Below are positions 42,000 to 51,519 of a DNA stretch of 64,000 bases, in pieces. The stretch's first letter is position 1. Every line of letters begins with the position of its first letter. Under the pieces are notes generated by a model. The model saw nothing but the letters and a program-made list of their open reading frames with translations. It did not search any database and was not told where the DNA came from. The stretch lies in NCBI GenBank assembly GCA_027704905.1, contig CM051020.1, positions 4,262,175-4,326,174 of the forward strand, in the 5' to 3' direction. Source of the stretch: Muraenolepis orangiensis (lineage: Eukaryota > Chordata > Actinopteri > Gadiformes > Muraenolepididae). A program made the position numbers and the translations under genes.

Positions 42000-42380
42000 T
42001 ATCACTGTTTAATTATTCACATTAAATCCTTTAACTTATCCCTTTGTGTCTTATTGTACGCTTAGGTCCAAACCGTAAGTTAAATGAAATCAACAGTGGA
42101 TAATGGTCCACTATTGAAATATTGTTTGCATAGTTATAAATCTACATTCAATATTTATATCTGTATTATTACCTATATGCAGACCTTTTCCATGCATAAA
42201 GATGAAAGAACGCTCAAGTCATGATGTGGTAAGATAGACTTTATGTTAATAACACCCAACAAGGGATAAGGGATGTCACTTTAACAATAGGCCTAATAGC
42301 ATTGCAATGTTTGGTCAGCCATACATCAGAAACTCAGGATCAGTTCAACATAAAGGATTGATCTGCTTGGCGTACTGTAC
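42000..42380. other. cfap44 intron, no gene
   Basis: AT-rich, no features recognised. Confidence 0.5.
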
Positions 42381-42467
42381 CTCTGAGGATGGGGAGGGCA
42401 GGGGGGATACTCATAGACCACCATATAAGGCTGGTAGCCCTTCTCTGGTACAGCAAAGCACTTTTTA
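42381..42467 (-). CDS. cfap44: cfap44 exon A2
   Basis: An 87-nt exon on the minus strand between CCCCAG (42468) and GTACAG (42380). Encodes KKCFAVPEKGYQPYMVVYEY then PPALPILR, matching KYFAVAEKGWQPNIIIYEYPSLKPYRILR of CFAP44, a beta-strand region of the WD-repeat domain. Open and in phase with exon B. Not present in contig 1. Confidence 0.8.
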
Positions 42468-42488
42468 CTGGGGTGGGACTATGGTGGG

Positions 42489-42495
42489 ACACACA

Positions 42496-42562
<67 letters not shown>
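42489..42562. repeat. (CA)n microsatellite
   Basis: Pure CA tract upstream (minus strand) of exon A2. Confidence 0.95.
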
Positions 42563-42564
<2 letters not shown>

Positions 42565-42724
42565 AATTTGTCAGTTTTGCATAGGTTCAATTATGAGACA
42601 GGGGAGGTCTTTTACTCCCGGCGTCTGAAAGAGCCAGGAGTGAATTAACTCCTGGCGTCCAGCACGTCGTAAAGGAACAGCTGACTTTAGAAGATGGAGA
42701 CACCCGCGGGTTGAGGTGGGTTAA

Positions 42725-42795
42725 GGTGACGCGCTTAGCGCGATGGCGCCGATTCCTCGGCCGTCCACACGAGTGCAGGTAGTGCTGCTGCTTGG
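42725..42795 (-). pseudogene. cfap44: cfap44 exon A, second copy, truncated
   Basis: Minus strand: KQQHYLHSCG then, shifted, GRGIGAIALSASP, with the same extra C as 16876-16966. The first codons (LLLDLSS) are missing and a (GT)n tract joins at 42796. Confidence 0.65.
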
Positions 42796-42857
42796 TGTGT
42801 GTGTGTGTGTGTTTCATGCCATTCATTTCTCTCTGCACTATGGGCACGATATCCATG

Positions 42858-42903
42858 AGGCCACCATGGGCCTTGTGTACCTGAATAAGGCCCATGGTGG
42901 CCT
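42858..42903. repeat. 17-bp-arm hairpin, second copy
   Basis: AGGCCACCATGGGCCTT (42858-42874), 12-nt loop, exact complement 42887-42903. Confidence 0.9.
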
Positions 42904-42940
42904 ATGATACGACCTTGTGTTAATAGTCTGTGTCTGGCAG

Positions 42941-43022
42941 GTGGTGTCAGCCTCAAAGTGGGGCAACATGCTGGTGTGGGACAGGGGGGGATCAAGGTGG
43001 AGGTTTGTCGCAAGGAGGAGAG
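42941..43022 (+). pseudogene. cfap44: cfap44 exon D, truncated copy on the opposite strand
   Basis: GTGGTGTCAGCCTCAAAGTG onward: VVSASKWGNMLVWDRG, then a seven-G run one base short breaks the frame, and at 43022 the exon is cut by (TA)n. Direction is opposite to exons A to D at 42795-40440. Confidence 0.75.
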
Positions 43023-43024
43023 GA

Positions 43025-43041
43025 ATATAATATATATATAA

Positions 43042-43087
<46 letters not shown>

Positions 43088-43108
43088 TATATATATAATA
43101 TATAATAT
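43025..43108. repeat. (TA)n microsatellite
   Basis: TA tract replacing the rest of exon D. Confidence 0.95.
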
Positions 43109-43375
43109 CTAAACTTAAATCATACCATTATGGACGTTGCGACATTAAGTGTTTTCCTCTTTATTGAGCCAGTAAGGAAAAGTCTTAAGACTTTAAGCTT
43201 TATGAGAGGAAAACACTTAATGTAGCATAACTTCCGTAATAATAGGATTTTTAGGGGTGGTATACAGAAGGTCCAGTTGTGATAGACACGGTTTGCCACT
43301 GGTGTTGGTACACGGCTGTCTTCACAGATGCTGATGTAGGATGTTACAGCCTCTGTGTGCTCATCCAGACTAATA

Positions 43376-44340
43376 CCGTTTTCACACTGGGCGGTACGTG
43401 TCACGGTTACGGTGGTTGTCAGGGGGCGTTGCCAGGCCGCGTGCGCTAGAGGCGCACACACACGCAGCTGCCAACCATTACCGTGGCTAATTGCCATTGA
43501 TCTCACCTGGTGGGCTATTTACACAGCGGCGTCAGTGAGAGACGTCGCTCGTTCGTACTATGTGTAACCGGTACGCTACCAGTCCCCAGGTGACATTCAT
43601 CCCTGGCTCTAGATCACCCTGCTACGGACTATCAGAGAGATAGCCCGCTCGTCTGCTGTTCCAGCCCCTCGTCGGTCTAGACGATCGACGCACCTCGACG
43701 CACCTTGACTTCCCGGTAACCCGACCCATTGCCTGTCCCAACTATCCCTACATCTGCTACCTGTCGGATCGACGCACCTTGACTTCCCGGTAACCCGACC
43801 CATCGCCTGTCCCAACTATCCCTACGTCTGCTACCTGTCGGCTTGACGCACCTCGATCTCCCGGTCCCAGATCCCTCGTCGGTCCTGGAGATAACAATCT
43901 ATTGTGTGTTGTGCCGTAATAAAACCCCTGTTCTTCCTTTTCTGGTCTCCGCCTGCGTTCTGGGTCCAACACACCTTTGTGACAGTACGTACGGTATTCG
44001 CGGCGCTGCACAACTAGTTTTGCTTCGCTTTTGCTTTCACACTGGCAAGTAATGTGCATTTGCTACCCAACTAGTGTGCATTAACTAATCCACCTTGGGT
44101 AGGTGGTTTAGATCCCGAAGTAACTAGTTTGGGTGCAAAGCAATAACTACTACGGGTTTCGCTTCCCGTATGTGTGTGTGAACAGAATCTGAACAAAAAC
44201 CTGGTATCGAGTGTGCAGCGAATCGCAAATTAGAAGAGTGTGAACATAAGTGTATTCGTTCGATGCGCACAAAACTAATATGGTATCAACACTCATATTA
44301 ACTAATGCGGGAGTCCATACCGTATTCAGTGTGAAAACGG
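43376..44340. mobile_element. TIR element (MITE-like) with TA flanks, host of a solo LTR
   Basis: CCGTTTTCACACTG at 43376-43389 and its exact complement at 44327-44340, flanked by TA on both sides. Without the LTR and its extra target copy the element is about 374 bp and has no coding capacity. TA target points to Tc1/mariner or PIF/Harbinger. Confidence 0.75.
43399..43984 (+). mobile_element. solo LTR with 5-bp target-site duplication
   Basis: 586 bp, TGTCACGGTT...CTTTGTGACA, flanked by GTACG at 43394-43398 and 43985-43989. Shares the first about 100 bp with the LTR at 4221 (GGTGGTTGTCAGGGGGCG, CGCACACACACGCAG, GCTAATTGCCATTG). AATAAA at about 43918 and an internal duplication of about 85 bp (43680-43845). 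Inserted 10 bp inside the TIR element above. Confidence 0.85.
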
Positions 44341-44380
44341 TATTTTTTTGTTAAGTGTTGCAGTCCTGAAAACATCCCAG

Positions 44381-45917
44381 TGTCACGGTTTGCATTTCTG
44401 CCTCCACAGCACTTGCCCAGGTAGCCACGCCCTATTGGTCATTCTCACCCCTTTCATTTCACTTGTTTCATGTCAGAGAACCAGCGTCTTGTTTCATGTC
44501 AGAGAACCAGCACCTTGTTTCATGTCAGAGAACCAGCACCTTGTTTCATGTCGGAGAACCAGCGTCTTGTTTCATGTCAGAGAACCAGCACCTTGTTTCA
44601 TGTCAGAGAACCAGCGTCTTGTGTCATGTCAGAGAACCAGAGAACCAGCGTCTTGTTTCATGTCAGAGAACCAGCGTCTTGTTTCATGTCAGAGAACCAG
44701 CGTCTTGTCTCATGTCAGAGAACCAGCGTCTTGTTCCATGTCAGAGAACCAGCACCTTGTTTCATGTCAGAGAACCAGCGTCTTGTTCCATGTCAGAGAA
44801 CCAGCGTCTTGTTCCATGTCAGAGAACCAGCACCTTGTTTCATGTCAGAGAACCAGCGTCTTGTTCCATGTCAGAGAACCAGCACCTTGTTTCATGTCAG
44901 AGAACCAGCGTCTTGTTTCATGTCAGAGAACCAGCACCTTGTTTCATGTCAGAGAACCAGCATCTTGTTTCATGTCGGAGAACCAGCGTCTTGTTTCATG
45001 TCAGAGAACCAGCGTCTTGTTTCATGTCAGAGAACCAGCGTCTTGTTTCATGTCAGAGAACCAGCACCTTGTTTCATGTCGGAGAACCAGCGTCTTGTTT
45101 CATGTCAGAGAACCAGCACCTTGTTTCATGTCGGAGAACCAGCGTCTTGTTTCATGTCAGAGAACCAGCGTCTTGTTTCATGTCAGAGAACCAGCGTCTT
45201 GTTTCATGTCAGAGAACCAGCGTCTTGTTTCATGTCAGAGAACCAGCGTCTTGTTTCATGTCAGAGAACCAGCGTCTTGTTTCATGTCAGAGAACCAGCG
45301 TCTTGTTTCATGTCAGAGAACCAGCGTCTTGTTTCATGTCAGAGAACCAGCGTCTAGTTTCATGTCGGAGAACCAGCGTCTTGTTTCATGTCAGAGAACC
45401 AGCATCTAGTTTCATGTCGGAGAACCAGCGTCTTGTTTCATGTCAGAGAACCAGCGTCTAGTTTCATGTCGGAGAACCAGCGTCTTGTTTCATGTCAGAG
45501 AACCAGCACCTTGTCTCATGTCAGAGAACCAGCGTCTTGTTTCATGTCAGAGAACCAGCACCTTGTTTCATGTCAGTGAACCAGCGTCTTGTTTCATGTC
45601 AGAGAACCAGCGTTTTGTCTCATGTCAGAGAACCAGCACCTTGTTTCATGTCAGAGAACCAGCGTCTTGTTTCCTGTCAGAGAACCAGCACCTTGTTTCA
45701 TGTCAGAGAACCAGCACCTTGTTTCATGTCAGAGAACCAGCACCTTGTTTCATGTCAGAGAACCAGCACCTTGTTCCATGTCAGAGAACCAGCACTGTTT
45801 CCACGCCATTGTCAGGTTTTTGTTATTTGGTCTTTTGCGTTTGAGCTTTAAGCTTTTCCCTCATCTGTCATTTTTGTGTCGTGCATTTGGGTTCAGGTCC
45901 ATAGTTTGGTCGTGACA
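44381..45917 (+). mobile_element. LTR-like unit swollen by a minisatellite
   Basis: Starts TGTCACGGTTTGCATTTCTG and ends TTTGGTCGTGACA, the same ends as the two solo LTRs. No target duplication is seen (CCCAG against GTTCA). Most of its length is the 26-bp array. Confidence 0.45.
44461..45795. repeat. 26-bp minisatellite (GAGAACCAGCGTCTTGTTTCATGTCA)
   Basis: About 51 units; variants differ at GCGTCT/GCACCT and TTTCA/TTCCA. 26 is not a multiple of 3 and the unit has no stop, so all + frames are open over about 1 kb and yield a Met-Ser-Glu-Asn repeat; not evidence of a gene. Confidence 0.95.
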
Positions 45918-46145
45918 GTTCATCATGCTAGATATACAGTATGTTCAACATTTTTGATATGTTTATTATGCTAGATATACAGTATGTTTAACATGCTCGA
46001 TATATGTTCATCATGCTAGATATACAGTATGTTCAACATGTTCGATGTATGTTATCGAACAATAAATTCTAAATAAATGTTATTACATTTCTAATCTTAT
46101 CTAAACATGTTTGATATATGTTTACCATGCTAGATATATATGCAC
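45918..46145. repeat. AT-rich tandem repeat (CATGCTAGATATACAGTATGTT...)
   Basis: Four to five imperfect units of about 45-50 bp ending at the Tc1 target. Confidence 0.75.
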
Positions 46146-46170
46146 CCACAGGTGTGTGTGTATATATATA

Positions 46171-47715
46171 CAGTTGCAAGAAAAATGATGTGAACCCTTT
46201 GGAATTACCTGGATTTCTGCATAAATTGGTCATAAAATGTGTTCTGACCTTCATCTAAGTCACAACAATAGACAAACACAATACCATGCTTAAACTAATA
46301 CCATGCAAATAATTCTATGTTTTAATGTTTTTATTGAACACACCATGTAAACATTCACAATGCAGGGTGGGAAAAGTATGTGAACCCTTAGATTTAATAA
46401 CTGGTTGACCCTCCTTTGGCAGCAATAACCTCAACCAAACGTTTCCTGTAGTTGCAGATCAGACCAAACGGTAAGGAGGAATTTTGGACCATTCCTCTTT
46501 ACAAAACTGTTTCAGTTCAGCAATATTCTTGAGATGTGGTGTGAATCGCTCTCTTGAGGTCATGCCATAGCATCTCAATCGGGTTGAGGTCAGGACTCTG
46601 ACTGGGCCACTCCAGAAGGCGTATTTTCTTCTGTTGAAGCCATGCTGTTGTTGATTTACTTCTGTGCTTTGGGTCATTGTCCTGTTGCATCACCCATCTT
46701 CTGTTGAGTGTCAATTGGTGGACAGATGGCCTTAAGTTCTCCTGCAAAATGTCTTGGTAAACTTGGGAATTCATTTTTCCGTCGATGATAGCAATCTGTC
46801 TATCTATCTATCTATCTATCTTGTTGTGCTGTGATTTTTTTTCTCCACAGTGTTGTGTGTTCCTTCCAAACAACTCAACTTTGGTTACATCTGTCCACAG
46901 AATATTTTGCCAGTAGTGCTGTGGAACATCCAGGTGCTCTTTTGCAAACTTCAAACGTGCAGAAATGTTTTTTTTGAACAGCAGTGGCTTCCTCCGTGGT
47001 GTCCTCCCATGAACTCCATTCTTGTTTAGTGTTTTACGTATTGTAGATTCGTCAACAGAGATGTTAGCATGTGCCAGAGATTTGTGTAAGTGTTTAGCTG
47101 ACACTCTAGGATTGTTCTTCACCTCATTGAGCGTTCTGCGCTGTGCTCTTGCAGTCATCTTTACAGGACGGCCACTCCTAGGGAGAGTAGCAACAGTGCT
47201 GAACTTTCTCCATTTATAGACAATTTGTCTTACCGTGGACTGATGAACATCAAGGCTTTTAGAGATGCTTTTGTAACCCTTTCCAGCATTATGCATGTCA
47301 ACAATTCTTAATCTTAGGTCTTCTGAGAGCTATTTTGTGCAAGGCATGGTTCATTCTTGAGAATAGCAAACTCCAAACTGGTGTGTTTTTTATAGGGCAG
47401 GGCAGCTTTAACAAACACCTCCAATCTCGTGTCATTGATTGGACTCCAGGTTGGCTGACTCCTGACTCCAATTAGCTCTTGGAGAAGTCATTAGCGGTTC
47501 ATTAGGGGTTCACATACTTTTTCCACCCTGCACTGTGAAAGTTTACATGGTGTGTTCAATAAAAACATGAAAACATAATCGTTTGCGTGGTATTAGTTTA
47601 AGCAGACTGTGTTTGTCTATTGTTGACTTAGATGAAGATCAGAACACATTTTATGACCAATTTATGCAGAAATCCAGGTAATTCCAAAGGGTTCACATTA
47701 TTTTTCTTGCAACTG
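46171..47715 (-). mobile_element. Tc1-like transposon, copy 1, with long TIRs
   Basis: Ends CAGTTGCAAGAAAAATGATG and its complement CTTGCAACTG, in a TATATA target. TIRs extend about 200 bp (AAATTGGTCATAAAATGTGTTCTGA on both sides). Transposase remains on the minus strand: paired-type HTH (KGYKSISKSLDVHQSTVRQI, RSGRPVKMTARAQRRTLNEV) and the first catalytic Asp (ILWTDVTKVELFG) at 47296-46830; then a (TATC)n tract replaces about 30 codons; then QQDNDPKHRSKSTTAW (second Asp) and SPDLNPIEMLWHDLK (Glu) at 46774-46540, with a frame change after. Not functional. Confidence 0.9.
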
Positions 47716-47897
47716 TATATATATATATATGTTTATATATATATATGTTTATCAGGTGGCCACAGTTAGATGGCGTCATGTTGTTTGAAAGAAGATGGAG
47801 CCAGACTGGATGAGACCATCTTGTTTGAGCTGAGCTAGCATTCCTCTAAAGTGATTTAAAAGTTGGGATCACACGTTATAAAGTACAACAGTTTCTC

Positions 47898-48068
47898 TCA
47901 GATATATATTTTAATTTGATTCCCATGCTGGGTTAGTGCAGGAAGGGGTGGAGCAGCAGGCTCCCCAGGGGCGGGCGGTCCAGGGTGGCAGTGGCCCGCG
48001 ATGTCGTGGTTGCTGAGCAGGAACAGGCAGTCCAAGGTGGAGCAGATGGAGCGAGCCGTCCTGGGAAC
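47898..48068 (-). CDS. fbxo24: fbxo24 exon 10 (last coding exon)
   Basis: Follows CTCTCTCAG; 57 codons including TGA (47900-47898). Encodes VPRTARSICSTLDCLFLLSN then HDIAGHC, matching the last conserved RCC1-like part of FBXO24 (LYILSSHDIEQH). The tail is Pro-rich and short compared with mammals. The copy at 59451 ends differently. Confidence 0.85.
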   Translation of the reverse strand, partial: VPRTARSICSTLDCLFLLSNHDIAGHCHPGPPAPGEPAAPPLPALTQHGNQIKIYI

Positions 48069-48262
48069 CTGAGAGAGAGATGAGAATTATAATTAATATG
48101 GAAAGACTCAACAACCTATAGTCAAGATTGTGTGTGTGTGTGTGTCGGAGGGGAGGGAGAGGGCTGTGTGAGTTGCCGGGTGTTGGTGACAGGAGGTCGA
48201 CAGCATAAAAAGTTACGATTTTCAAGATCGTATTACACTTAAATATTCAAAACATTGCACAC

Positions 48263-48433
48263 CTGGACGTCCAGCTTGACTAATACGGCACTGCCGTCAG
48301 GGCAGCCCGGCAGGAGGCCTCTGCCGCTGTAGCCACAGCCGTGGAGCTCCTTGGCACCAGACTCATCCTGCAGCAGGACCAGAGTGTGGTTGAGCCCGCA
48401 CCACACATCTACCAGCCTCATGGACACTGCCAC
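48263..48433 (-). CDS. fbxo24: fbxo24 exon 9
   Basis: 171 nt, AG/GT borders. Encodes VAVSMRLVDVWCGLNHTLVL then GCGYSGRGLLPGCPDGSAVL, the WCGLNH.LVL and GCG..GR.LPG.P.GSA blocks of FBXO24; the WCGLNHTLVL strand is an RCC1 blade. Phase 0 at both ends. Confidence 0.9.
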
Positions 48434-48513
48434 CTAGAAGGCCACATATCATTTTTTTTAAAACAACACTATATTGAACAATTCATGCATTTGCATAAAC
48501 ATTTACATCATCT

Positions 48514-48515
<2 letters not shown>

Positions 48516-48550
<35 letters not shown>
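48516..48550. repeat. (CA)n microsatellite
   Basis: In fbxo24 intron 8; longer in contig 3 (about 58939-58976, as GT). Confidence 0.9.
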
Positions 48551-48557
<7 letters not shown>

Positions 48558-48560
48558 TAC

Positions 48561-48692
48561 CTGAGTGAGTTGCCTGCGGTGAACTCTATCCCCAGTACCC
48601 AACTGTCCAAAGGTGTTCTCTCCCAGTGTGAACAGAAAGCCCTCTTCATCAACCAGGAAGAGATGGCCCGGGCCCAGCCAACACTTCACCAC
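48561..48692 (-). CDS. fbxo24: fbxo24 exon 8
   Basis: 132 nt, phase 0. Encodes VVKCWLGPGHLFLVDEEGFL and GENTFGQLGTGDRVHRRQLT, an RCC1 repeat with the signature GEN.FGQLGTGD, collinear with the NRYGQLGTGDKMDR block of FBXO24. Confidence 0.9.
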
Positions 48693-48792
48693 CTGCCATA
48701 CACCAAAATACAAGTGAATATCAAGTTCCATTAGGTTCCAAGTCGGGCTTTTTAAACAGAATGTCAAACAGTAAAGATGTTGAGATTGTAAC

Positions 48793-48905
48793 CTTGTTAA
48801 GTGTGGGCAGATGAACAAGGCGGCACAAATCAAAAGGAAGCTGTTCCCCAAACATCCTCATGTGGCTTTCGTTGGTAAAGACCTCCAGAATCGCTGAGCC
48901 GCCAC
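48793..48905 (-). CDS. fbxo24: fbxo24 exon 7
   Basis: 113 nt after CTCTCAAG, donor GTTACA (weak consensus). Encodes GGSAILEVFTNESHMRMFGE and QLPFDLCRLVHLPTLNK. In position it matches the GGVYFEVHTPGVYRDLFGTL part of FBXO24. Confidence 0.8.
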
Positions 48906-49137
48906 CTTGAGAGGACACAGTAAGCAATAGCACTAAATACCTTTAATAGGTTTCTCAGAGGCTCTCAAACCGGTTTACCGGGAGAGGACATGGGACCTGA
49001 TGGGACATGCCAAGGACATTTCATCCTTACCATGAAATGATATCCATTCAAGTGGATCCAATACCTCTCAGCTACAGACAGCGATATACCACCCGCCCCT
49101 CCACAGTAACATCCCAAAGATAGATTTGTATTGTTAA

Positions 49138-49325
49138 CTGTAATGGGTTAGGGTTAGGTTAGGGTGTATTTAGGGTTAGTGTAAGGTTAGGGTTACTTAC
49201 TTCAGGGTTAGGGTTAAGTGTTGGTGTTAGGGTTTTAGGGATTAGCGCTAGGGTTTAGGGTAGGTTAGGGTTCAGGGTTAGATGTCAGCAATATGGGTTA
49301 AGGGTTAGGTTTAGGGGTAAGTGTG
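49138..49325. repeat. degenerate TTAGGG stretch in fbxo24 intron 6
   Basis: About 190 bp rich in GGGTTAGGGTTAGG with many single-base variants; interstitial telomere-like. Confidence 0.85.
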
Positions 49326-49346
49326 ATTGCGAGTTGTTGCGCATAC

Positions 49347-49520
49347 CAGTCAGGTAGAGAGCGCTGCCATGGCTGCTGTGGACCTGGCAGATGGGCTGTC
49401 CCTGGAGAGGGTCTCTGGTGATCCTGGGGTTCATGTCTGCCAGGTTCATGGGAACAGCTCTCTGGCTGAATCCCTGAGGCACAACATGGCTGCAGTTGAA
49501 CCTGTACACCTCCCCGGTGA
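49347..49520 (-). CDS. fbxo24: fbxo24 exon 6
   Basis: 174 nt, CTCTCAG/GTATGC borders. Encodes VTGEVYRFNCSHVVPQGFSQ, NLADMNPRITRDPLQGQPIC and VHSSHGSALYLT, as in EEGKIYSL...ACMTSNQSSTLYVT of FBXO24. Phases fit neighbours. Confidence 0.85.
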
Positions 49521-49768
49521 CTGAGAGAAAGAGCAAAATGTGTTGATTCGAGGATTGAACTGTACCCCATGCACTTAACATGTATGAGTATAATACACAC
49601 TGGATCTACCAGTATATCCCAGCATGGTGTGGTGGCTTTGGTGTGTGTAACACATTGGTCAGGAACAGGTTTCTACACTAATCTGTTTTGAATCGAAAGG
49701 CAAATCTGCCCGCTCCACTAAAATAATAATACATTCAAAGGTTATCTCTCCTTTCCTAAACAACTGAC

Positions 49769-49985
49769 CAGAGAGCAACAGCAGCTGCTTGGGTGACCGG
49801 TTTGTGAGGCGGATCTGAGTGAAGACCACTGAGGACTGAATGACCCCGTGTTGTAGGAGTAAACCCGAGGGCAGCATGTACATCCGCACGATGGTGATGC
49901 TCAGACCGCTGCTGCTATCCTCGGTCCTGGCCAAGACAACCATGAACATGCTATACCAGAGGTCCCGGCGAGGCTCAACGGAAAA
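49769..49985 (-). CDS. fbxo24: fbxo24 exon 5
   Basis: 217 nt, TTTTTCAG/GTCAGT borders. Encodes FSVEPRRDLWYSMFMVVLAR, then SSVVFTQIRLTNRSPKQLLL and LS, matching RCDTVYRKYLYVLATR...MTFKQIVLVGQETQRALLLLT of FBXO24. Confidence 0.85.
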
Positions 49986-50256
49986 CTGAAAAATAGAAGA
50001 TAAATAAAGGTTAGGTTTGGGGGGGGCATCTATAGTTGTACTAAAGTAGGCTACTGCCGCAGCTCTCTTGACTTAAATGTTAAGAGCGCATATTAACAAA
50101 TGCTTAGTAATTCATTCACGTCTTGAGAATTTGTAATATGAATGCTATTTTTGTAACTAAGATAACGATTTATTTTCTTCTCCATAAATCCGACAGCCTG
50201 TAATTCCTCCAAAACAACACAGCGACACAAAAAAAAAAAAACTGTGTACGTCTTAC

Positions 50257-50482
50257 ATCCACAACGTCATGGCAGAGGACGGTGGGCGGGGTCAGCTCCT
50301 GTTCACCATACCCCCCCTCAGCAGGTGGAGGGTGCCCTGGTAGTCCAAGACCAGCACGCACTTCGGGGCAGGCAGCATCCGCTTGTATCCATAGACCCCG
50401 GGGGGGACAATGGCCCTGTAGGGGGAGGCCTGGGAGGGCCGGGTGCCCACGCCCAGTCGCAGTGCGTGCAGCCCCTGGGCGT
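50257..50482 (-). CDS. fbxo24: fbxo24 exon 4, one-base frameshift
   Basis: 226 nt, CTGACAG/GTAAGA borders. Encodes (Y)AQGLHALRLGVGTRPSQAS, VYGYKRMLPAPKCVLVLDYQ and GTLHLLRGG; at the seven-G run (50310-50316 on the + strand as C) the frame breaks and TGA follows. With one more G the frame would read YGEQELTPPTVLCHDVVD and end in phase 0 as exon 5 needs. The homologous FBXO24 segment is HGYRRFLPTKDHVFILDYVG...YVVLC. Likely a consensus error, else an inactivating change. Confidence 0.8.
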
Positions 50483-50808
50483 CTGTCAGGAAAGAGAGGG
50501 GAGGAGGAGGGAGGAGGTTATTGAGAGCTGCAGCTACAATAGTCTAGTACTGTGATGTCTAAAACTCTTGCCTTGACTATATTCTTTGTTAGTAATGAGT
50601 TAGCAATATTTTGTATCATAAAGAGGAGGATCATCTCAATTATAGAAAAAGGGAAAAGCAAAACTATCATTAAAGACCTGTACTATTGTTTCAATCACTA
50701 TTGTTCATCGTTTCTTTAGCCCAGATTGTGCACTAGATTAGTAGTTTGCCAGTCAAATTGGGTTTTGTGACGGTATTCCCTGAGAGTATTGCGTTGTGTC
50801 CACCGTAC

Positions 50809-50977
50809 ATTTGAGGATGGCCAGTCGCTGCCAGTCTCTGGGCTCTGAGTGGTCCGGCAAGTGGCAGCAGACCCTCTTCCAGACACAGGGGCTCTGGGTC
50901 TGCTGCTGGAATCTGGAGCAGGTCGCTCCAAAGGACAGGATGTCCGGTGGGGAGAGGTAGCCCAGAATGACCTCCAT
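50809..50977 (-). CDS. fbxo24: fbxo24 exon 3 (F-box core)
   Basis: 169 nt, ACCATAG/GTACGG. Encodes MEVILGYLSPPDILSFGATC, SRFQQQTQSPCVWKRVCCHL and EPRDWQRLAILK: the F-box pattern (LP.E...I..YL...D...L...C......W), binding SKP1 in SCF ubiquitin ligases. The split Tyr codon joins exon 4 (AILKYAQGL, as AILNYTKGL in human). Confidence 0.9.
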
Positions 50978-51285
50978 CTATGGTATAGAGATATACAGAT
51001 GTATGCATTGGATTATATGATTAAAACGTAGCCTGGTTGAAAAAACTGATCCAAAGAATGCTTAAATATGTCATGCATATATTTATATTTTCATACCCCT
51101 GGTTCATACCCAACGTTTGTAAACATGTTTGGATGTAAGCACTTTTTTTATTATCTGTAATCTATGGGGTTATACCTTTTTTAAATCAGTATTGTAAGCC
51201 TAATGGACCAAACAAGTCGTTTATCGATCAACAGGCTATCACAAGTTTTAAAAAGGTTTCAGTAGGGAGGCAAAGGGAATCTTAC

Positions 51286-51342
51286 CATCTCAGGTGGTAG
51301 ATCCTGAATACAGGCCACGGGTCTCTTAGCTGTCCTCTGTCG
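51286..51342 (-). CDS. fbxo24: fbxo24 exon 2
   Basis: 57 nt, TTCCTAG/GTAAGA, phase 0 on both sides. Encodes RQRTAKRPVACIQDLPPEM, the basic stretch and the LPPE start of the F-box (human: ISIQLFPPELVEHI). Confidence 0.85.
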
Positions 51343-51519
51343 CTAGGAACAACCAGGAAAAAGGAGGAAAAATGTAATACAATGCACAAACAAATGTTGA
51401 ATAACTTTTTTGATGATATAGGCTGCATGAAAACAACAATGAAGAAGACCCCAAACAATGTGAACGCAAAACAACTGTGGAAAATGACTTTTCCCTAAGT
51501 AAACTGGAACTTTCCTTAC

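Noticed and set aside
41320..42025. Forward frames of 102-215 codons
   Set aside because: 35-bp repeat open in all frames, located in a cfap44 intron.
44348..45461. Forward frames of 295-353 codons
   Set aside because: 26-bp repeat open in all three frames; not a protein gene.
44381..45917. Third solo LTR of the TGTCACGG family as a firm call
   Set aside because: Ends fit, but the flanking 5-mers (CCCAG, GTTCA) do not match; kept only at low confidence.
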